Shown here in pieces: positions 55,379 to 64,000 of a stretch of DNA of 64,000 bases; position 1 is the first letter of the stretch, and the number at the start of each line of letters is the position of its first letter. Source of the DNA: Ruegeria arenilitoris (lineage in GTDB: Bacteria > Pseudomonadota > Alphaproteobacteria > Rhodobacterales > Rhodobacteraceae); the NCBI RefSeq assembly GCF_013035315.1, contig NZ_WQHP01000002.1, positions 186,001 through 250,000 of the forward strand, read 5' to 3'. Under the pieces are notes generated by a model that saw nothing but the letters and a program-made list of their open reading frames with translations, searched no databases and was not told where the DNA came from. The position numbers and the translations under genes were made by a program.

Positions 55379-56722
55379 ATGAAGAAATTTCTGATGGCCG
55401 GTCTGGCCGGAACCGTGGCAGGTGTAATCGCAACTACACAGATCGCCGGCCCACTGCTGGCGCAAGAGGCCGACAGCAAGGCTACTGTCTACGAACAATT
55501 GGATCTGTTTGGCGATATCTTTGAACGTATCCGCGCCCAATATGTCGAAGAGGTCGAGCCCGAAGAGTTGATCGAAGCGGCTATTGACGGCATGCTGACC
55601 TCGCTTGATCCGCACTCCAGTTATCTGTCGCCGGACGACGCTGAACAAATGCGCGTTCAAACCCGTGGCGAGTTCGGTGGGCTGGGTATCGAAGTCACGC
55701 AAGAGGAAGGCTTTGTAAAAGTCGTCTCTCCTATCGATGGCACACCGGCAGATGAAGCCGGGATCGAAGCGGGTGACTTCATCACACATGTCGATGGCGA
55801 GAGCATTCTGGGCCTGACTCTGGACAAGGCGGTGGATTTGATGCGCGGTCCCGTGGGTTCGGAGATCGTGATCACTGTGGTCCGTGAAGGCGAGCAGGAG
55901 CCGTTCGATGTCACCATCATTCGTGACACCATCAAACTGACAGCCGTACGCGCCCGAACCGAGGGAACAAGTGTTGTTCTGCGTGTCACCACCTTCAACG
56001 ATCAGACGTTCCCCAATCTGCAAGAGGGTTTGAACGAACAGATCGAAGAGGCCGGCGGCATTGATAAGGTCAACGGCGTGGTCCTCGACCTGCGGAATAA
56101 CCCCGGTGGGTTGCTGACGCAGGCCATCAAGGTTTCGGACGCGTTCCTGAACGAAGGTGAGATCGTCTCGACCCGTGGTCGCGACGCAAACGACGGTGAG
56201 CGCTTTAACGCGACACCGGGTGACTTGGCCGAAGGCAAGCCGATCGTCGTGCTGATCAACGGTGGTTCGGCCTCAGCCTCGGAAATCGTCGCAGGCGCGC
56301 TGCAGGATCACCGCCGTGCGATCGTGGTTGGTACCAAGAGCTTTGGTAAGGGATCGGTGCAAACGGTTATGCCGCTGCGTGGAGACGGCGCAATGCGCCT
56401 GACAACTTCGCGGTACTACACACCGTCGGGCCGTTCGATCCAGGCGCTGGGTGTGAGCCCTGACATCATCGTGGAACAGCCGCGTCCGGCGCCAGAGACC
56501 GACGAGGATGAAGCCGACGCCCGCACCCGGTCCGAGGCCGACCTGCGCGGTAGCCTGAACAACGACAGCCTGAGCGAGGACGAAATCCGTCAGATCGAAG
56601 AAGATCGTGCCAAGGCCGAAGCCACGGCCGAGCTGCGCGAAGAGGATTATCAGTTGGCCTACGCCATCGATATCCTCAAAGGTCTGTCGGCGTTCAATCC
56701 CACCGGAGGACCATCCCAGTAA
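55379..56722 (+). CDS. ctpA: Carboxyl-terminal processing protease (S41)
   Basis: The 447-residue periplasmic protease has a signal or anchor segment (MKKFLMAGLAGTVAGVIATTQIAGPLLAQ), a helical N-terminal part and a PDZ domain (about 90-170; FGGLGIEVTQEEGFVKVVSPIDGTPADEAGI). In the S41 domain the serine lies in GGSASASE and the lysine in TKSFGKGSVQ. The C-terminal tail is acidic. It is the last gene of the gpmI-envC-ctpA cluster and is followed by a terminator. Confidence 0.95.
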   Translation: MKKFLMAGLAGTVAGVIATTQIAGPLLAQEADSKATVYEQLDLFGDIFERIRAQYVEEVEPEELIEAAIDGMLTSLDPHSSYLSPDDAEQMRVQTRGEFGGLGIEVTQEEGFVKVVSPIDGTPADEAGIEAGDFITHVDGESILGLTLDKAVDLMRGPVGSEIVITVVREGEQEPFDVTIIRDTIKLTAVRARTEGTSVVLRVTTFNDQTFPNLQEGLNEQIEEAGGIDKVNGVVLDLRNNPGGLLTQAIKVSDAFLNEGEIVSTRGRDANDGERFNATPGDLAEGKPIVVLINGGSASASEIVAGALQDHRRAIVVGTKSFGKGSVQTVMPLRGDGAMRLTTSRYYTPSGRSIQALGVSPDIIVEQPRPAPETDEDEADARTRSEADLRGSLNNDSLSEDEIRQIEEDRAKAEATAELREEDYQLAYAIDILKGLSAFNPTGGPSQ

Positions 56723-56729
56723 ACCTGAC

Positions 56730-56757
56730 AAGGGCCGCCGATTTCGGCGGCCCTTTT
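56730..56757 (+). terminator. Rho-independent terminator after ctpA
   Basis: AGGGCCGCCG and CGGCGGCCCT pair around a 4-nt loop and are followed by TTTT; the hairpin lies between ctpA and the convergent MFS gene. Confidence 0.8.
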
Positions 56758-56770
56758 CGCATGGCAGGTC

Positions 56771-58297
56771 TTAGCTCTCGACCTTGTGCAGTTTTTCTTC
56801 ATCAAGCATCAAAGCCAGTAGTACGCCCATCGATACCGAAATGGCAGCGAAGACAAATGCCATGTTCATCCCGGCGTCGAAAGCAGAGGCGATGGCTGAT
56901 TTGACTTTTTCAGCCTCGTCCGAGCTGAGTTTTTCCATGACCGCGCGCGCTGTATCGGTTGTCAGCGTTCCGCCGTTGATGGCCCTTTGATCGGCTGCGG
57001 ACAGGTCGATCCCGTCTGCCGTCAGTTGTTTGCCCAGATTGGCCAGGCTGGTGGCGTACATGATCGCGGTCGCACAGGCGACGGAAATCGCGCCATAGAC
57101 CAGATGTGTCATAAAGCTCAGCCCGCCGACCAGCCCCGCTCGTTCTGGTTTGACAGCACATACGGCGGCGGTGCCGGATGGCCCGACGGTCAGCGTCGCA
57201 CCCAATCCTATCATCGCCATTCCCGGCAGAATCTGGAAGTATCCCAAGCCCGCGGGCAGGGCTACGACGCTCAGCGCGCCAGCCGTTGCGATCACATAGC
57301 CCCAGAACAACAACCGCTTTGGGCCAAAGTCATTGTACAGCGTACCAGAGACAATCGACCCGACCGCGAGCAGAACCGTCAACGGAGCCAAGCCGACCGC
57401 CGACGCGAACACCGACCAGCCCAGAACTTTCTGCATGTATTGTGGAAAATACAGCAGACCAACGAAGGCGGCCGAGACGTTGAACATATTCAAGCCAAGC
57501 GTAATGCGAAACTCGCGGTTCTGCATCATTTGCGGCAACAGCAGAGGTTCTTTTACGCGTTTTTCGACTTTGGGGAACAATAGGAACAGAACCACACTGA
57601 CGAAAAACAGCATCAGCAGTGGCACCGAGCTCCAGCCCCAATCCGCGCCAACGTCCAACCCATAAAGCAGCAGTAGGACAGCGAACGACAAAATGCCCAT
57701 TCCTGCAAAATCGATATGTTCGCCCTGCTTGTGCTGCGTTTCACGCTCCATCAGGATCAGGGCGGTGACCATCGAAATGGTCGAAAACACAACATTGGCC
57801 AGAAAGAACAGCCGCCAGTCACCGAAGTTCACGGCGGCTCCGCTGATCAGAGGGCCGAAGACATTACCGCTGGTCACGCCTGCAAGGATCATCCCCATGA
57901 TCATTGCGCGGTGTTCCGGGCGCGAGACTTTGGTAGCCCCAAAGGCCAAGGTGCAGGGCCAGACACAGCCCGCGCCGATCCCCTGAAGCGCACGCGAAAA
58001 GATCAGGAAATCAAGGCTGGGCGAGACAAAACACATGATGGACGAAAACAGAAAGATCGTCAGCCCGATGATCATCATCTTGCGATGTCCGAACATATCC
58101 CCCATGCGCCCGCCCGCGACCATGGTCATGGCAAAGAACAGCGCATAGATGTTCAGAACCCATTGAGTGCTGGTGATATCGGCGTCAAAGCTGTTTTCGA
58201 TGGCCGGAACCAAAATGAGCGCGCCGGTAAAGTCGATACCGATGCCAAACCCCGTGACCATCAGGGCAATGACCTTGACGATACTGCTGCGGTCCAT
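56771..58297 (-). CDS. MFS drug/solute exporter (DHA2-like)
   Basis: The 508-residue protein has about 14 predicted membrane segments, consistent with the DHA2 (EmrB/QacA) group. Motif A appears as GGRMGDMFGHRKMM, and a family-typical stretch is FSRALQGIGAGCVWPCTLAFG. A motif C-like stretch, SGNVFGPLISGAAV, follows in helix 5. A terminator on the plus side separates it from ctpA. The substrate is unknown. Confidence 0.88.
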   Translation of the reverse strand: MDRSSIVKVIALMVTGFGIGIDFTGALILVPAIENSFDADITSTQWVLNIYALFFAMTMVAGGRMGDMFGHRKMMIIGLTIFLFSSIMCFVSPSLDFLIFSRALQGIGAGCVWPCTLAFGATKVSRPEHRAMIMGMILAGVTSGNVFGPLISGAAVNFGDWRLFFLANVVFSTISMVTALILMERETQHKQGEHIDFAGMGILSFAVLLLLYGLDVGADWGWSSVPLLMLFFVSVVLFLLFPKVEKRVKEPLLLPQMMQNREFRITLGLNMFNVSAAFVGLLYFPQYMQKVLGWSVFASAVGLAPLTVLLAVGSIVSGTLYNDFGPKRLLFWGYVIATAGALSVVALPAGLGYFQILPGMAMIGLGATLTVGPSGTAAVCAVKPERAGLVGGLSFMTHLVYGAISVACATAIMYATSLANLGKQLTADGIDLSAADQRAINGGTLTTDTARAVMEKLSSDEAEKVKSAIASAFDAGMNMAFVFAAISVSMGVLLALMLDEEKLHKVES

Positions 58298-58385
58298 GGA
58301 CGTACCCGGATTGCTGCGGATACGTTAATGATGCACGGAATTTGATTTAAAGATAGGGGGTTGCCACAGCAAGGCCTACCCAGCC

Positions 58386-58745
58386 TCAGTCTGAAGACGC
58401 CTGTGACCGTCGGAATGAGCGCTTTAGCATGTCCAGTTCCGCCCTCAGCAATGCAACCTCAGCCCGCAGGTCCTCGGCCGCCGGTGTCCCAGCAATGATC
58501 GTAAATTCCCCGAGCTTCTCTGTGGACTGCGAGTCTCTGATCACAAAGCAATGTACCCCGTCTGAAATCGCAGTGGGTGGCACCTGTACGCTCAGCTCCC
58601 ATCCATTTTCGGCCTCAGCTATCTGTACATCCTCCAAAATTTGCCCCAGGTAATGGACGTCGATCTGAGGCTCTGTTTGAGCCTGCACATAGGCGCGCCA
58701 GATGCCGTTTTTGAACAGTGTTGGGGTCAGGGACGGATGTGTCAT
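58386..58745 (-). CDS. Uncharacterised protein with C-terminal coiled coil
   Basis: The 119-residue protein has a beta-rich N-terminal part (NGIWRAYVQAQTEPQIDVHYLGQ, GVHCFVIRDSQSTEKLGEFTIIAG) and a C-terminal heptad-like helix (AAEDLRAEVALLRAELDMLKRSFRR). I do not recognise the family. It lies 10 nt behind the next minus-strand gene, so the pair is probably cotranscribed. Confidence 0.75.
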   Translation of the reverse strand: MTHPSLTPTLFKNGIWRAYVQAQTEPQIDVHYLGQILEDVQIAEAENGWELSVQVPPTAISDGVHCFVIRDSQSTEKLGEFTIIAGTPAAEDLRAEVALLRAELDMLKRSFRRSQASSD

Positions 58746-58755
58746 GCCAATGCTC

Positions 58756-59517
58756 TTACAAATCGGCGCGGTGGTGGCGGCAAAGGGTCAGGTCGCGCAG
58801 GGTAATGCGGTTCATCGCAGGTTTGGTCAAAACGAGGTCAAGCCAAATCTTATCGATGCGACGTTCGTTCAGCGGCAATTTGGCCAGATCGAAATCCAGC
58901 GCATTAGACGGGGCCGACAAATCTAAGGATCGCACGACAGAGTCGGTGTTCGGGCCATGTTGAACATTCAGCCGTGCGGTCACGTCAAGGGGACGTTCAG
59001 CCTCAAGCAGCGCATCGACCCGCATGAGGTGCTGTCGGGTCAGACCTTGCTCTGCCTCGGGCGGTAAATCCAGAGACAGGGACAGGAAAGAGCCCGAAAA
59101 CCCAAAAACCTCAAGGGTCAGACCATATGCGGCCAGATCCCTGTCATCCGTGTTTCGGGTCTGCCTGGCGCTGATTTCGGACAGGGGGCAATCATGGAAG
59201 ATGGTCACTTGAGGATCGAATGCCGCCTTGCGCGCAACCGAGGCGATACCCGGTCGCGCCAATGGCCCGCGCCACAAGTCCGGTCGCCAGCACCAATCTG
59301 TGCCCAACGGTTTGGGAAACTGTTTCGAGCCAACCAAAGGTAAGCTCAACCGTTCGGTGGAATCCTGAATCAGCCGATCCAATTGCGCTCGCAACTTTCG
59401 CGCTTCGTCGCGCTGCTGACGCAATTGAGGGATGGGAGCCTCGCCCGCACTCTGCGCGGCGCGCCGCCAGCGCGCAAAAGTCTTGCGGTGTAGGTATCGT
59501 TCAAGAATTCTGCCCAT
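58756..59517 (-). CDS. Uncharacterised protein (possible DUF6478-like)
   Basis: The 253-residue protein starts with a basic helical segment (about 1-55: RYLHRKTFARWRRAAQ..., QLRQQRDEARKLRAQLDRLI) and continues as a mainly beta domain containing TDWCWRPDLWRGPL, TIFHDCPLSEISARQTRN and LEVFGFSGSFLSLSLDLP. It resembles a family I recall only from Rhodobacteraceae (DUF6478), of unknown role. It is divergent from the ABC-like gene across about 240 nt in which I see no further gene. Confidence 0.75.
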   Translation of the reverse strand: MGRILERYLHRKTFARWRRAAQSAGEAPIPQLRQQRDEARKLRAQLDRLIQDSTERLSLPLVGSKQFPKPLGTDWCWRPDLWRGPLARPGIASVARKAAFDPQVTIFHDCPLSEISARQTRNTDDRDLAAYGLTLEVFGFSGSFLSLSLDLPPEAEQGLTRQHLMRVDALLEAERPLDVTARLNVQHGPNTDSVVRSLDLSAPSNALDFDLAKLPLNERRIDKIWLDLVLTKPAMNRITLRDLTLCRHHRADL

Positions 59518-59758
59518 GGTCCCATCATTTGAACTTGGCCTTCTTTAGTCAAAGACGGTGGCGAGGATAAGACCAAATTTTTGAATTCCGAATAAATCTG
59601 CCTGCCAGTTAACGGGCTTGTGACTGGGCAGGCCCTCTCTGCGCTGCTAAAGGCGCGGCCGTTCTTGCAATCAACCGGCTCTGTGCTTACCGTCCGGCAC
59701 TTGATTGCTGTGGTTCATCTGACAAGACAGCGTATCATTTTCTAAGGCAAGGCGGGGC

Positions 59759-62700
59759 ATGGAACCCACTCTTTTTGCATTCATTTGGAAACACTCGAAA
59801 AAGCAACAGCTTGTGCTTTTGTGTTTGACGGTGTTGTCTTTCCCGTTCCTCTACGCCTCGCTTGAACTGCCTAAGCAGATCATCAACGATGCGATCGGTG
59901 CGCCCGGCGATACCGTGACCGTTATGAGCGTGACTTTCACGCAGGTTCAGTACCTGCTGATCCTGTGCTTTGCCTTTCTCGCGACCGTCATCGTCAGCGG
60001 GTTGATGAAAATGCGCATCAACACGATGAAGGGGGTTCTGGCCGAACGGATGCTGCGCCGACTGCGATTCACGCTGATCCACCGGACGATGCGTTTCCCG
60101 AAGTCTTATTTCGCGACCACCAGCCAGGGTGAGCTGGTGTCGATGATCACCTCCGAGGCCGAACCGATGGGTGGTCTGATGGGCGACGCGATTGCGCAGC
60201 CCGTGTTCCAGTTTGGTCAGATGATGACGATCGTCACTTTTCTGTTCATGCAGAGCGTATGGTTCGGGTTGGCCAGTATCGCTCTTATCCCGCTGCAGGC
60301 CTGGCTGATCCCAAAGCTGCAGCGTCAGATCAACCTGTTGAACAAAGAGCGTATTCAAGAGGTCCGCCAATTAAGCTCGGAAATCGGGGAAAGCGCGGCC
60401 GGGATCAGCGATCTGCGTACGAACGGCGGCTGGCGCTATCGGCTGGCGCAGTTCAGCCATCGGTTGGGGACATTGTTCGAGATCCGGTTCAAGATCTACA
60501 ACAAAAAGTTCTTCATGAAGTTCCTCAACAATCTGATCACTCAGATGACACCGTTCCTGTTCTTCTCGGTCGGTGGTTATCTGGCGATCAAAGGTGAGGT
60601 GACCGTGGGCGCGCTTGTTGCGGCGCTGGGGGCCTATAAGGATCTTAGCGGTCCGTGGAAGGCTCTGCTGACCTATTACAACCAGGTTCAGGATATGTCG
60701 CTGCGTTGGGAAATCGTGACCGAGCGGTTTGCGCCTGACAATATGATCCCCGAAGAGCTCTTTGTCGGCGAACCTGAGTCCATCCCGCACCTGACCGGAG
60801 ATATTGAGCTACACAATGTCACGGTGCGTGACGATGACGGCAAAACGATCCTCGAAGACATTGACCTGATCATTCCCAAGGGCGCGCGTGTGGCCATCCA
60901 ATCTTCCAGCGCGGCCGAGCGCAGTGCGCTAGCGCAACTACTGACACGAGAAATTCTGCCGGTTCAGGGCGATGTCATCATCGCGGGTCATGACATTCAA
61001 AAACTACATCAAACCGTAATCGCAGCGCGTATCGGCTATGCCTATTCACGCCCCTACCTGTTTGACGGTACATTGGGTGACAACCTCTTGATGCCATTGC
61101 GGACCCATCCGCAGCATGAAGCGGATGCGAAAAATGCACCTAGCAGGTGGCAGATCGAGGCGGTTCGCGCAGGGAACCCGCCGGATTCCCTGTCCGATGA
61201 ATGGATCGACCCCGGTTTGGCAGGCCTCGAAGACATCGAGGACATTCGTGATTGGTGGTTCGAGCTGGTCGAGGCAATGGGCATTGATGAATTCATGTTC
61301 CGGAGGACGCTGCGATCTCAGTTCGATCCGGAACAGCATCCCATTCTTGCCGGGAAAATTGTAAAGCTACGCGATACTGTTGCGCAGAGGCTCAAGGAAA
61401 AGGGTCTGGATAGGTATGTCTATCGATTTGACCCCGATCGCTTCAACCCGGCTGTGCCGCTTGGGGGCAACCTGCTCTATGCTGCGCCATCCCATGACAT
61501 CTCACCTGATATTCTGGCAGGCGATAGTCGTTTCATGCAGATGCTGCGCCACCATGATCTTGATGATGATGCAATGAGCATCGCAAGCGCGGTGCTTGAG
61601 ACGTTGAACAAGACGTTCGGTCGGGATGGAACCGATCACCCGCTGTTCTTGCGACTGGGCATGACCAAAGAGATGTTCCACCGACTTCTGGATATTGAGG
61701 ATCGCCGCAAGGCCAAAGGGGATAGTGAAATAAGCGAAGGCGAGCGGGCCTTGTTGCTGACCGTTCCGTTCCTGCTGACTGCTGAACAGATTGGGCCGGA
61801 TTTCCCGGAAGAGTACAAAAACAAGATCCTCGCAATTCGCAGCGGTCAGGCCGAGCAGTTACGGGCTTCGTTGGACGGTATGTTCATTCCGGTGACGCCC
61901 GAGACGTATATCGGGCGTATGACAGCCATGGAAAATGCGCTGTTCGGGCGCGTATCTTTGATGGCCGGTGCACATATGGATGAGATCGAAGACGTCGTGG
62001 CCGAAGCCATGAACGAAGCCGGCCTGCGCCGCCGCGCCGCGGCCATCATCTATGACCTGCCTTCGGGTCTGGGTGGGAACAATCTGCCGACGGTGTTTCA
62101 GGAACGCGCAGCCTTCTCGCGCGCCGGGATCAAGCGTCCCGACGTTCTGATTCTGGACAAGGCACTGGCCAGTCACGATTCGGAAAGCCGGTTGAGAACC
62201 CGGCTTAAACTGCGCGAGCTGCTGCCTAACTCGATTATGCTGTTCATGGAGGATCATTTTGCCCACCCCGAAGCCTATGATCTTTTCGTTGAGATCAAAG
62301 AAGGCCGGATCGACGGCGTTTCGCGCACGCGCCCCGAGGACGAAACCAGCGCGACAAATGATCTGAGCCGTAAACTCAAGATCATCTCTTCGACCGAGCT
62401 GTTTTCAGGGATTGATGGCCGAAACCAACGCCTGTTGGCGTTTTCGGCCCAATGGTACGAAGCCGCCGCCGGTCAGATCATCTTTTCGCGGGGGCAGTCC
62501 GCAGACGCCGCTTATCTTTGCATTTCCGGTGAGGCCGATTTGATCTGGACCGAAGAAGGCGGCGCGGCACGGACGATTTCGGTGATCGAGCCCGGACGTC
62601 TGATCGGCGACTTGTCGGTGATTACGGGCGAACCCCGGCAGCTTGACTTGGTTGCAGTTCAGAATTGCTCCTTCCTTCGGATCGGCGCGGAAGAACTGCG

Positions 62701-62857
62701 TGCGGTCATTGAAAGCGACGCGGGCGTAGCCTTGCAATTGTTGCAAACGGTAGCGGGGTACCTGTCTACGTTGGCGGAACGAGCAAATGCAGCCAACGCT
62801 ACATCGCTTTTTGCAGACGCCGACCAAATAGTCCGGGAACCACCCGACAATGTTTGA
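59759..62857 (+). CDS. ABC-exporter-like protein with degenerate ATPase and cNMP-binding-like C-terminus
   Basis: The 1032-residue protein has a normal exporter membrane domain (about 1-330, six helices). Its nucleotide-binding domain (about 345-855) has lost the expected motifs. The Walker A position reads S382-SSAAERSA-390 instead of GxxGxGKST. The Q-loop region reads GYAYSRPYLFDGTLGDNLL with S for Q. The signature region reads LPTVFQER for LSGGQRQR. Walker B is VLILD800 followed by K801 instead of Glu, and the H-loop His position appears to be Asp in MEDHFAHPEAYD. About 325 residues (around 441-766) separate Q-loop and signature, far more than normal. A C-terminal domain (about 885-1010) looks like a CAP effector domain, with IGDLSVITGEPRQLD in the phosphate-binding-cassette position. 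ATP hydrolysis is unlikely. The stop overlaps the next gene by 8 nt. Confidence 0.85.
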   Translation: MEPTLFAFIWKHSKKQQLVLLCLTVLSFPFLYASLELPKQIINDAIGAPGDTVTVMSVTFTQVQYLLILCFAFLATVIVSGLMKMRINTMKGVLAERMLRRLRFTLIHRTMRFPKSYFATTSQGELVSMITSEAEPMGGLMGDAIAQPVFQFGQMMTIVTFLFMQSVWFGLASIALIPLQAWLIPKLQRQINLLNKERIQEVRQLSSEIGESAAGISDLRTNGGWRYRLAQFSHRLGTLFEIRFKIYNKKFFMKFLNNLITQMTPFLFFSVGGYLAIKGEVTVGALVAALGAYKDLSGPWKALLTYYNQVQDMSLRWEIVTERFAPDNMIPEELFVGEPESIPHLTGDIELHNVTVRDDDGKTILEDIDLIIPKGARVAIQSSSAAERSALAQLLTREILPVQGDVIIAGHDIQKLHQTVIAARIGYAYSRPYLFDGTLGDNLLMPLRTHPQHEADAKNAPSRWQIEAVRAGNPPDSLSDEWIDPGLAGLEDIEDIRDWWFELVEAMGIDEFMFRRTLRSQFDPEQHPILAGKIVKLRDTVAQRLKEKGLDRYVYRFDPDRFNPAVPLGGNLLYAAPSHDISPDILAGDSRFMQMLRHHDLDDDAMSIASAVLETLNKTFGRDGTDHPLFLRLGMTKEMFHRLLDIEDRRKAKGDSEISEGERALLLTVPFLLTAEQIGPDFPEEYKNKILAIRSGQAEQLRASLDGMFIPVTPETYIGRMTAMENALFGRVSLMAGAHMDEIEDVVAEAMNEAGLRRRAAAIIYDLPSGLGGNNLPTVFQERAAFSRAGIKRPDVLILDKALASHDSESRLRTRLKLRELLPNSIMLFMEDHFAHPEAYDLFVEIKEGRIDGVSRTRPEDETSATNDLSRKLKIISSTELFSGIDGRNQRLLAFSAQWYEAAAGQIIFSRGQSADAAYLCISGEADLIWTEEGGAARTISVIEPGRLIGDLSVITGEPRQLDLVAVQNCSFLRIGAEELRAVIESDAGVALQLLQTVAGYLSTLAERANAANATSLFADADQIVREPPDNV

Positions 62858-63746
62858 CGCCCAACCCGGAGCCTATTCGGCGCATCAGCGTTTGGTTGAC
62901 GCCGCACGCACCCGCCCTCAGCTGTGGCGTCTTTTGGTCGGTCTGGCCATTGTGGGTGTCGTCGTAACCGTGTTGAATTTTGTTCTGTTCGGGCTGGCGT
63001 CGACACTGGTTTCCGTCGCGTGGGCGCAATCCCTGTTGGCCGGAGCCTCGCCCACAGCGATGTTGGTTCTGCTGACCAGTTTTGCCTTCGTCACTTTCGG
63101 AGTGTCGGTTGCCGCCCGGTCTTTGCAGGGGCGGACCCTGAGTTCCATTTGTGGCCCAATGCGCGAAACAACTGCGCAATTCTGGACTGTGTTCAAGGCG
63201 TTATTGGTGATTGGGGTCATCGTGACCATTCTTCCACCCTACGACATGGGCGCTACCTTGACGCAGAACCTGGCCTTGTCGACTTGGTTGTTGCTGTTGC
63301 CGGTATCCCTTGTTGCGGTACTGATTCAGGTCAGCGCCGAAGAGGTCCTGTTTCGAGGCTACATGCAACAGACTCTTGCCGCGCGTTTCCGTTCGCCTGT
63401 CATTTGGTTGGGTATCCCTTCGGTTCTGTTTGCGGCAGGTCACTATGCCCCCGGTGCGGCTGGCGACAATGCACTGCTGGTGGCGATATGGTCCGGACTG
63501 TTCGGCCTTTTGGCAGCGGATCTGACCGCGCGGTCAGGAACATTGGGCCCGGCTATCGCATTGCATCTGTTCAACAATATGGTTGCGCTGTTGTTCATCT
63601 CATTGCCGGACAGCCTTAGCGGGCTGGCTTTGTTCCTGTTGCCTTACGATATGTCGGACACCGGGATATTGCGGCAATGGCTGTATGTTGATTTCGCAGT
63701 GATGATTGTCAGTTGGCTGGCAGCACGGGTTGCGCTCAGGCGCTGA
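62850..63746 (+). CDS. CPBP-family intramembrane metalloprotease-like protein
   Basis: The 298-residue membrane protein has about eight hydrophobic segments. The CPBP (Abi) motifs are present: motif 1 AEEVLFRGYMQQTL with the catalytic Glu pair and Arg, motif 2 VLFAAGHYAPG with His, and motif 3 ALHLFNNMVAL (H-x3-N). The catalytic glutamates and histidines are intact, so proteolysis is plausible, although some family members act otherwise. It overlaps the ABC-like gene by 8 nt, implying translational coupling, and accD follows 60 nt later. Confidence 0.9.
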   Translation: MFDAQPGAYSAHQRLVDAARTRPQLWRLLVGLAIVGVVVTVLNFVLFGLASTLVSVAWAQSLLAGASPTAMLVLLTSFAFVTFGVSVAARSLQGRTLSSICGPMRETTAQFWTVFKALLVIGVIVTILPPYDMGATLTQNLALSTWLLLLPVSLVAVLIQVSAEEVLFRGYMQQTLAARFRSPVIWLGIPSVLFAAGHYAPGAAGDNALLVAIWSGLFGLLAADLTARSGTLGPAIALHLFNNMVALLFISLPDSLSGLALFLLPYDMSDTGILRQWLYVDFAVMIVSWLAARVALRR

Positions 63747-63806
63747 TTGCATTTCTTTCCGTAGCGTCTTATTTGACGTCAAAGTCGCACAAGCCAAGGT
63801 TCCGAC

Positions 63807-64000
63807 ATGAACTGGATCACAAACTACGTCCGTCCCCGGATCAACTCGATCTTCTCGCGCCGCGAGGTGCCTGAAAACCTTTGGCACAAATGCGATGAAT
63901 GCGGAACGATGCTGTTCCACCGCGAACTGGCGGACAACCAGAATGTCTGCACCCAATGCGGTCACCACATGGCGATCGCACCGCGCGACCGGTTCAAACA
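63807..64000 (+). CDS. accD: Acetyl-CoA carboxylase carboxyltransferase subunit beta, 3' truncated by window edge
   Basis: Only the first 64 codons are in the window. The N-terminus (MNWITNYVRPRINSIFSRREVPENLW) and the zinc ribbon C-x2-C...C-x2-C (HKCDECG, VCTQCGHH) identify the beta subunit of the carboxyltransferase, which transfers the carboxyl group from biotin to acetyl-CoA for fatty acid synthesis. AAGG lies upstream of the ATG. Confidence 0.95.
   Translation, partial: MNWITNYVRPRINSIFSRREVPENLWHKCDECGTMLFHRELADNQNVCTQCGHHMAIAPRDRFK

Overview
This 64 kb window reads as chromosomal DNA of a marine alphaproteobacterium of the Roseobacter group (Rhodobacteraceae). The evidence is high but not extreme G+C, densely packed genes with many 1-4 nt start/stop overlaps, and typical gene content: alphaproteobacterial AcnB, the gpmI-envC-ctpA trio, Na+-NQR, an assimilatory nas cluster and LysR-controlled accessory catabolic operons. 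I see no phage, insertion sequence or CRISPR array. The first and last genes run off the window.

Region by region. 1-4.0 kb: the C-terminal part of a VIT/von Willebrand A surface protein with a C-terminal sorting-like tail, then an OmpR-type response regulator and its histidine kinase. 4.1-6.9 kb: acnB on the minus strand, with a perfect inverted repeat upstream. 7.1-10.4 kb: a glutathione S-transferase and a PNPOx/flavin reductase fusion, divergent from a LysR regulator. 10.4-22.0 kb: a complete minus-strand nitrate assimilation locus in transcription order nasT, nasS, ANTAR-type leader with terminator, nrtA, nrtB, a tandem-ATPase nrtC, nirB, nirD, nasA. 22.2-29.6 kb: a seven-gene minus-strand operon (isochorismatase-like hydrolase, two YtcJ-like amidohydrolases, XapX, HlyD-like adaptor, GNAT, MFS exporter) divergent from a LysR gene. 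30.6-32.3 kb: a pirin and a divergent LysR regulator.

32.6-38.7 kb: an arginine deiminase operon (YfcC-type carrier, APC permease, arcA, arcB, arcC), which should convert arginine to ornithine, CO2, ammonia and ATP. It is followed by a terminator and tRNA-Pro(CGG). 39.0-40.1 kb: a THUMP RNA methyltransferase. 40.4-46.3 kb: nqrABCDEF, the sodium-pumping NADH:quinone oxidoreductase. Its maturation genes apbE and nqrM lie at 49.6-50.9 kb, separated by an epimerase/nucleotide-sugar dehydrogenase pair and a CBS-domain gene. 50.9-56.7 kb: a sulfatase-superfamily hydrolase, gpmI, an EnvC-like murein hydrolase activator and the protease ctpA. 56.8-59.5 kb: an MFS transporter and two uncharacterised genes.

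59.8-63.7 kb holds the most unusual locus: a 1032-residue ABC-exporter-like protein. Its Walker A, Q-loop, signature, Walker B glutamate and H-loop positions all appear lost, it carries an insertion of about 300 residues in the nucleotide-binding domain, and it ends in a cyclic-nucleotide-binding-like domain. It overlaps a CPBP-family intramembrane protease gene. The window ends in the start of accD.
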